Positions 15,120 to 15,826 of a stretch of DNA of 15,826 nucleotides are shown piece after piece. The position numbers were made by a program, and so were the translations under genes. Position 1 is the first letter of the stretch; the number at the start of each line of letters is the position of its first letter. The stretch is from Paracoccaceae bacterium (GTDB lineage Bacteria > Pseudomonadota > Alphaproteobacteria > Rhodobacterales > Rhodobacteraceae). The stretch spans positions 1-15,826 of the forward strand of contig SKNG01000164.1 in the NCBI GenBank assembly GCA_007120685.1, in the 5' to 3' direction. The notes under the pieces are model-generated. The model searched no databases. It was not told where the DNA came from and worked only from the letters and a program-made list of their open reading frames with translations.

Positions 15120-15144
15120 AAAAACGGGCTTTCGAAAGCCCGTT
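15120..15144 (-). terminator. Candidate intrinsic terminator (best for the minus strand)
   Basis: Positions 15123-15144 are a perfect 22-base palindrome centred on TTCGAA with the arm AACGGGC. On the minus strand the stem is followed by three more T, giving five in a row, the classic intrinsic form, and would end the VWA transcript about 145 bases past its stop. On the plus strand only two T follow, so it would be weaker for glmS. Confidence 0.55.
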
Positions 15145-15251
15145 ACCCCGACTCGGCCGCAGCGATCCGCCGGCATCGACACCGCTCAGGAAGTCTCTGC
15201 GCGTCGTCGCGGGGTCACAGGCGCCTTGCCATGGCTGCGCGAGCCGAACGC

Positions 15252-15274
15252 ACCCGGGCGCCTGTACCCCGGGT
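15252..15274. repeat. Stem-loop just past the VWA gene stop
   Basis: ACCCGGG at 15252-15258 pairs with CCCGGGT at 15268-15274 over a 9-base loop. It lies 12 bases downstream of the VWA stop on the minus strand. No T run follows. Confidence 0.4.
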
Positions 15275-15286
15275 CCGGCCCCCGCG

Positions 15287-15826
15287 TCAGTGGGCCAGCG
15301 ACAGGGCGCGGCCGAAGGGCGGCGGCGGCGGCTCTGGCTGCGGCGCCGCCCAGATCACCGGAAAGCGCGGCCGGGCGGGGCCGGTGGGGCCGTCCATGTC
15401 GGACAGGATGACCAGCGCCGAAGGGTCCAGCACCGATGCGCGAGCCAGAACCGGGGCGAAATCGGTGCCGCCGCCCTGCGGCAGGTCCAGCGCGCGCAGT
15501 TGCGCGGGCCAGCCGGCCGGGTCCAGCGGCTGGTCGATGCGGATCGCCTCGTCAAAGGCCAGCAGATGCACCGCGCCGCCGCCGCGCCGCGCGATGCCGG
15601 CGATTTCGGCCATCAGCAGCCGCAGCATGTCCGGCGCGATGGAACCAGAGCAATCCAGCGCCACCACCAGCCGGGGTCGGCGGCTGTCCTGGCGCTGGCG
15701 GGGCTGCCAGGGGGGCAGGGGGGCGCCGGTTTGCAGCGCCGCGGCCCCGCGCGCCAGCCAGGCGCGGGCGGGGCGGAAGGGGCTGGGTTCCGGCCGGGGC
15801 AGGGTGGCGCGGGTGATCAGGCGGCA
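15287..15826 (-). CDS. VWA-like domain protein, C-terminal part (runs off the right edge)
   Basis: The frame stays open to the right edge, giving 179 residues of the C-terminal part. The visible sequence begins CRLITRATLPRPEPSPFR, which I take as linker, followed by RPRLVVALDCSGSIAPDML. The VWA fold carries a full metal-ion (MIDAS) set: D-C-S-G-S, GGGTDF and LSDMDG. It ends PPPFGRALSLAH. This layout resembles the VWA-like (DUF2201-type) proteins whose N-terminal part is a putative metallopeptidase domain and whose gene usually follows a MoxR-type ATPase; neither is visible, so that is inference. An internal GTG at 15667 is not the start, since homologous-looking sequence continues upstream. 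It converges on glmS. Confidence 0.75.
   Translation of the reverse strand, partial: CRLITRATLPRPEPSPFRPARAWLARGAAALQTGAPLPPWQPRQRQDSRRPRLVVALDCSGSIAPDMLRLLMAEIAGIARRGGGAVHLLAFDEAIRIDQPLDPAGWPAQLRALDLPQGGGTDFAPVLARASVLDPSALVILSDMDGPTGPARPRFPVIWAAPQPEPPPPPFGRALSLAH

Larger units (their letters stand above)
15046..15286. other. Convergent intergenic region between glmS and the VWA gene
   Basis: This 241-base region has no gene. It contains three inverted repeats: an AT-rich-loop repeat at 15095-15116, a 22-base perfect palindrome at 15123-15144, and ACCCGGG/CCCGGGT at 15252-15274. A frame on the minus strand covering part of this region reads YSTVTDFARLRG, which is only the antisense of the conserved GlmS C-terminus. 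Confidence 0.55.

Noticed and set aside
14973..15182. Minus-strand small protein containing YSTVTDFARLRG.
   Set aside because: That string is the reverse complement of the conserved GlmS C-terminal codons, a known source of spurious small proteins.

Overview
The window looks like a chromosomal segment of a high-GC alphaproteobacterium, most likely from the Rhodobacteraceae/Paracoccaceae. The grounds are strong G/C preference at third codon positions, the family-typical N-terminus of the YfgM-like protein, the sufT-sufA, tpiA and glmU-glmS genes, and an intergenic C-rich 'gggatatttgaagagcaaag' repeat that I recall from that group. Most of the window is housekeeping; the accessory part is the left edge.

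Layout, left to right. (1) 1-120: left end and first 18 codons of an IS5-family transposase, reading leftward out of the window. It sits inside (2) an IS110-family transposase gene (94-1029, minus) and replaces that protein's C-terminus after residue 303. Upstream of the IS110 gene, 1030-1416 has no gene but is rich in inverted repeats; part of it could be the IS110 left end with a bridge RNA. (3) 1417-3505, minus: yfgM-like then bamB-like, an envelope pair of the outer-membrane assembly pathway. In many proteobacteria der follows bamB; here the insertion sequences occupy that place. (4) 3506-3825: divergent intergenic region with a nested inverted repeat just before the next ribosome binding site. 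(5) 3826-8752, plus: a two-gene RND efflux operon (adaptor and permease). The permease has two extra hydrophobic segments between its halves and an unusual proton-relay signature. No outer-membrane channel or regulator is visible beside it. (6) 8753-8878: hairpin-rich repeat. (7) 8879-10009, minus: tgt (queuosine tRNA modification). (8) 10010-10169: divergent region with a recognisable promoter and a perfect inverted repeat. (9) 10170-11765, plus: sufT-like and sufA-like Fe-S assembly genes, then tpiA. (10) 11871-15045, plus: glmU and glmS four bases apart, supplying UDP-GlcNAc for peptidoglycan and lipopolysaccharide. (11) 15046-15286: convergent region with several hairpins. (12) 15287-15826, minus: C-terminal part of a VWA-like protein with an intact MIDAS motif, running off the right edge.

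I found no tRNA, rRNA, CRISPR array, phage module or clear new multi-gene system. The points most worth following are the nested insertion and possible bridge RNA at the left edge, the unusual RND permease, and the operator-like inverted repeats in front of the efflux and suf genes.
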